A stretch of DNA of 64,000 nucleotides from Pseudorhodobacter sp. (GTDB taxonomy: Bacteria; Pseudomonadota; Alphaproteobacteria; Rhodobacterales; Rhodobacteraceae): positions 1 through 64,000 of the forward strand of contig JAHEBX010000002.1 of NCBI GenBank assembly GCA_024642045.1, in the 5' to 3' direction. The notes beneath the pieces are model-generated. The model ran no database searches and was not told the DNA's origin. It saw nothing but the letters and a program-made list of their open reading frames with translations. Each line of letters opens with the position of its first letter. Position 1 is the first letter of the stretch. Below, piece by piece: positions 63,685-64,000 of this stretch. The translations under genes were made by a program, and so were the position numbers.

Positions 63685-64000
63685 CTATTTGGCCTTGCGC
63701 AGGCGCGGACGGCTGCGCATCGCGCGCGCGCCCTGTCTGCGGTAGTGGATCGACTTTGACCGATAAAGGTCGGCGTCTGCCAAAGCGATGGCGGCATCGA
63801 TATCATCGCCGGCATGAAGCACCGACAACCCGAAACTGGCCGATAACTGGAACGTTTGCGCCGGCGTGCCAACCGATTTCATCATAATATCCATCGCGAT
63901 GGCGCGGGCGCGATCATGGACGTGCAGGTGATCAAGCCCCGCAAAGAACGCCAGAAACTCATCCCCGCCCAGCCGGCACAGGTAGTCTTTGGGGCCAAGA
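63685..64000 (-). CDS. GGDEF-domain diguanylate cyclase, C-terminal part (truncated by window edge)
   Basis: The minus-strand frame runs from the window end to a TAG at 63685-63687, about 104 residues. RLGGDEFLAFF is the active-site loop; ASFGLSVLHAGDDIDAAIALADADLYRSK is the closing GGDEF-domain helix/strand pair. The position of the inhibitory RxxD site reads GPKD, so the Arg is missing. The catalytic loop being intact, it probably makes c-di-GMP without that feedback. The N-terminal part lies outside the window. Confidence 0.88.
   Translation of the reverse strand, partial: LGPKDYLCRLGGDEFLAFFAGLDHLHVHDRARAIAMDIMMKSVGTPAQTFQLSASFGLSVLHAGDDIDAAIALADADLYRSKSIHYRRQGARAMRSRPRLRKAK

Overview
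This window looks like ordinary core chromosome of an alphaproteobacterium of the family Rhodobacteraceae (Rhodobacter/Roseobacter relatives). The reasons are the aa3 oxidase subunit I that starts MADAAIHGH, a cytochrome c2/c550 gene just upstream of it, the SPOR lipoprotein-dacC-tmk-holB-tatD-MBL run, a glyQ-small membrane protein-glyS cluster, a SAM-II riboswitch before metZ, and high GC with dense ATGA/TGATG gene overlaps. I see no prophage, insertion sequence, CRISPR array or rRNA. One tRNA gene is present. The genus cannot be fixed from this sequence alone.

Layout. 0-6.3 kb: end of a DUF2125 gene, then a minus-strand run hisC-tyrC-extensin-like peptidase, rpsD, a stand-alone Hint protein and an LpxR-like outer-membrane protein. 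6.6-13.0 kb: plus-strand string SPOR lipoprotein-dacC-tmk-holB-tatD-MBL hydrolase-AEC transporter. 13.0-18.5 kb: minus-strand operon of a PotABCD-type ABC importer ending in an agmatinase-family ureohydrolase. 18.9-28.2 kb: tRNA-Leu, lipB, cytochrome c, ctaD, small membrane protein, GST, DUF2244, VOC, yqeY, carA and an unusual GspE_N-glycosyltransferase fusion under a consensus CtrA box. 28.2-36.7 kb: GntR regulator, HAD phosphatase, ubiH-like hydroxylase, class V aminotransferase, two tandem Lrp regulators divergent from ilvC, an SDR and DUF2254. 36.7-40.8 kb: glmM-folP-folB and a cell-wall hydrolase. 41.0-47.4 kb: PPDK-like enzyme, glyS, a DUF6446-like protein, glyQ. 47.6-56.7 kb: SPOR/PG-binding pseudo-protease, folE2, GNAT, metZ under SAM-II control, membrane proteins, yciB, EamA, ftsY, lysoplasmalogenase. 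56.7-64 kb: AlkB-like monooxygenase, two tandem secreted paralogues, xseA, purD, lysC and the end of a GGDEF protein.

How the genes fit together. Much of the window is housekeeping biosynthesis: aromatic amino acids, folate (folE2, folB, folP), methionine, aspartate family, branched chain, purine/pyrimidine and lipoate. Cell-envelope genes recur: dacC, two SPOR proteins, PG-binding proteins, glmM, a SleB-type hydrolase and an extensin-like peptidase. The importer-ureohydrolase operon suggests uptake and hydrolysis of a guanidino compound or polyamine precursor.

The most interesting signals are a 36-bp perfect inverted repeat after purD whose outer arm recurs directly after glyS, the CtrA-boxed GspE_N-glycosyltransferase, a secreted protease-like protein with a lost catalytic triad, a FolB fused to a degenerate kinase-like domain, and the ureohydrolase with Cys in place of a conserved Asp. 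None amounts to a clearly new system on sequence alone.
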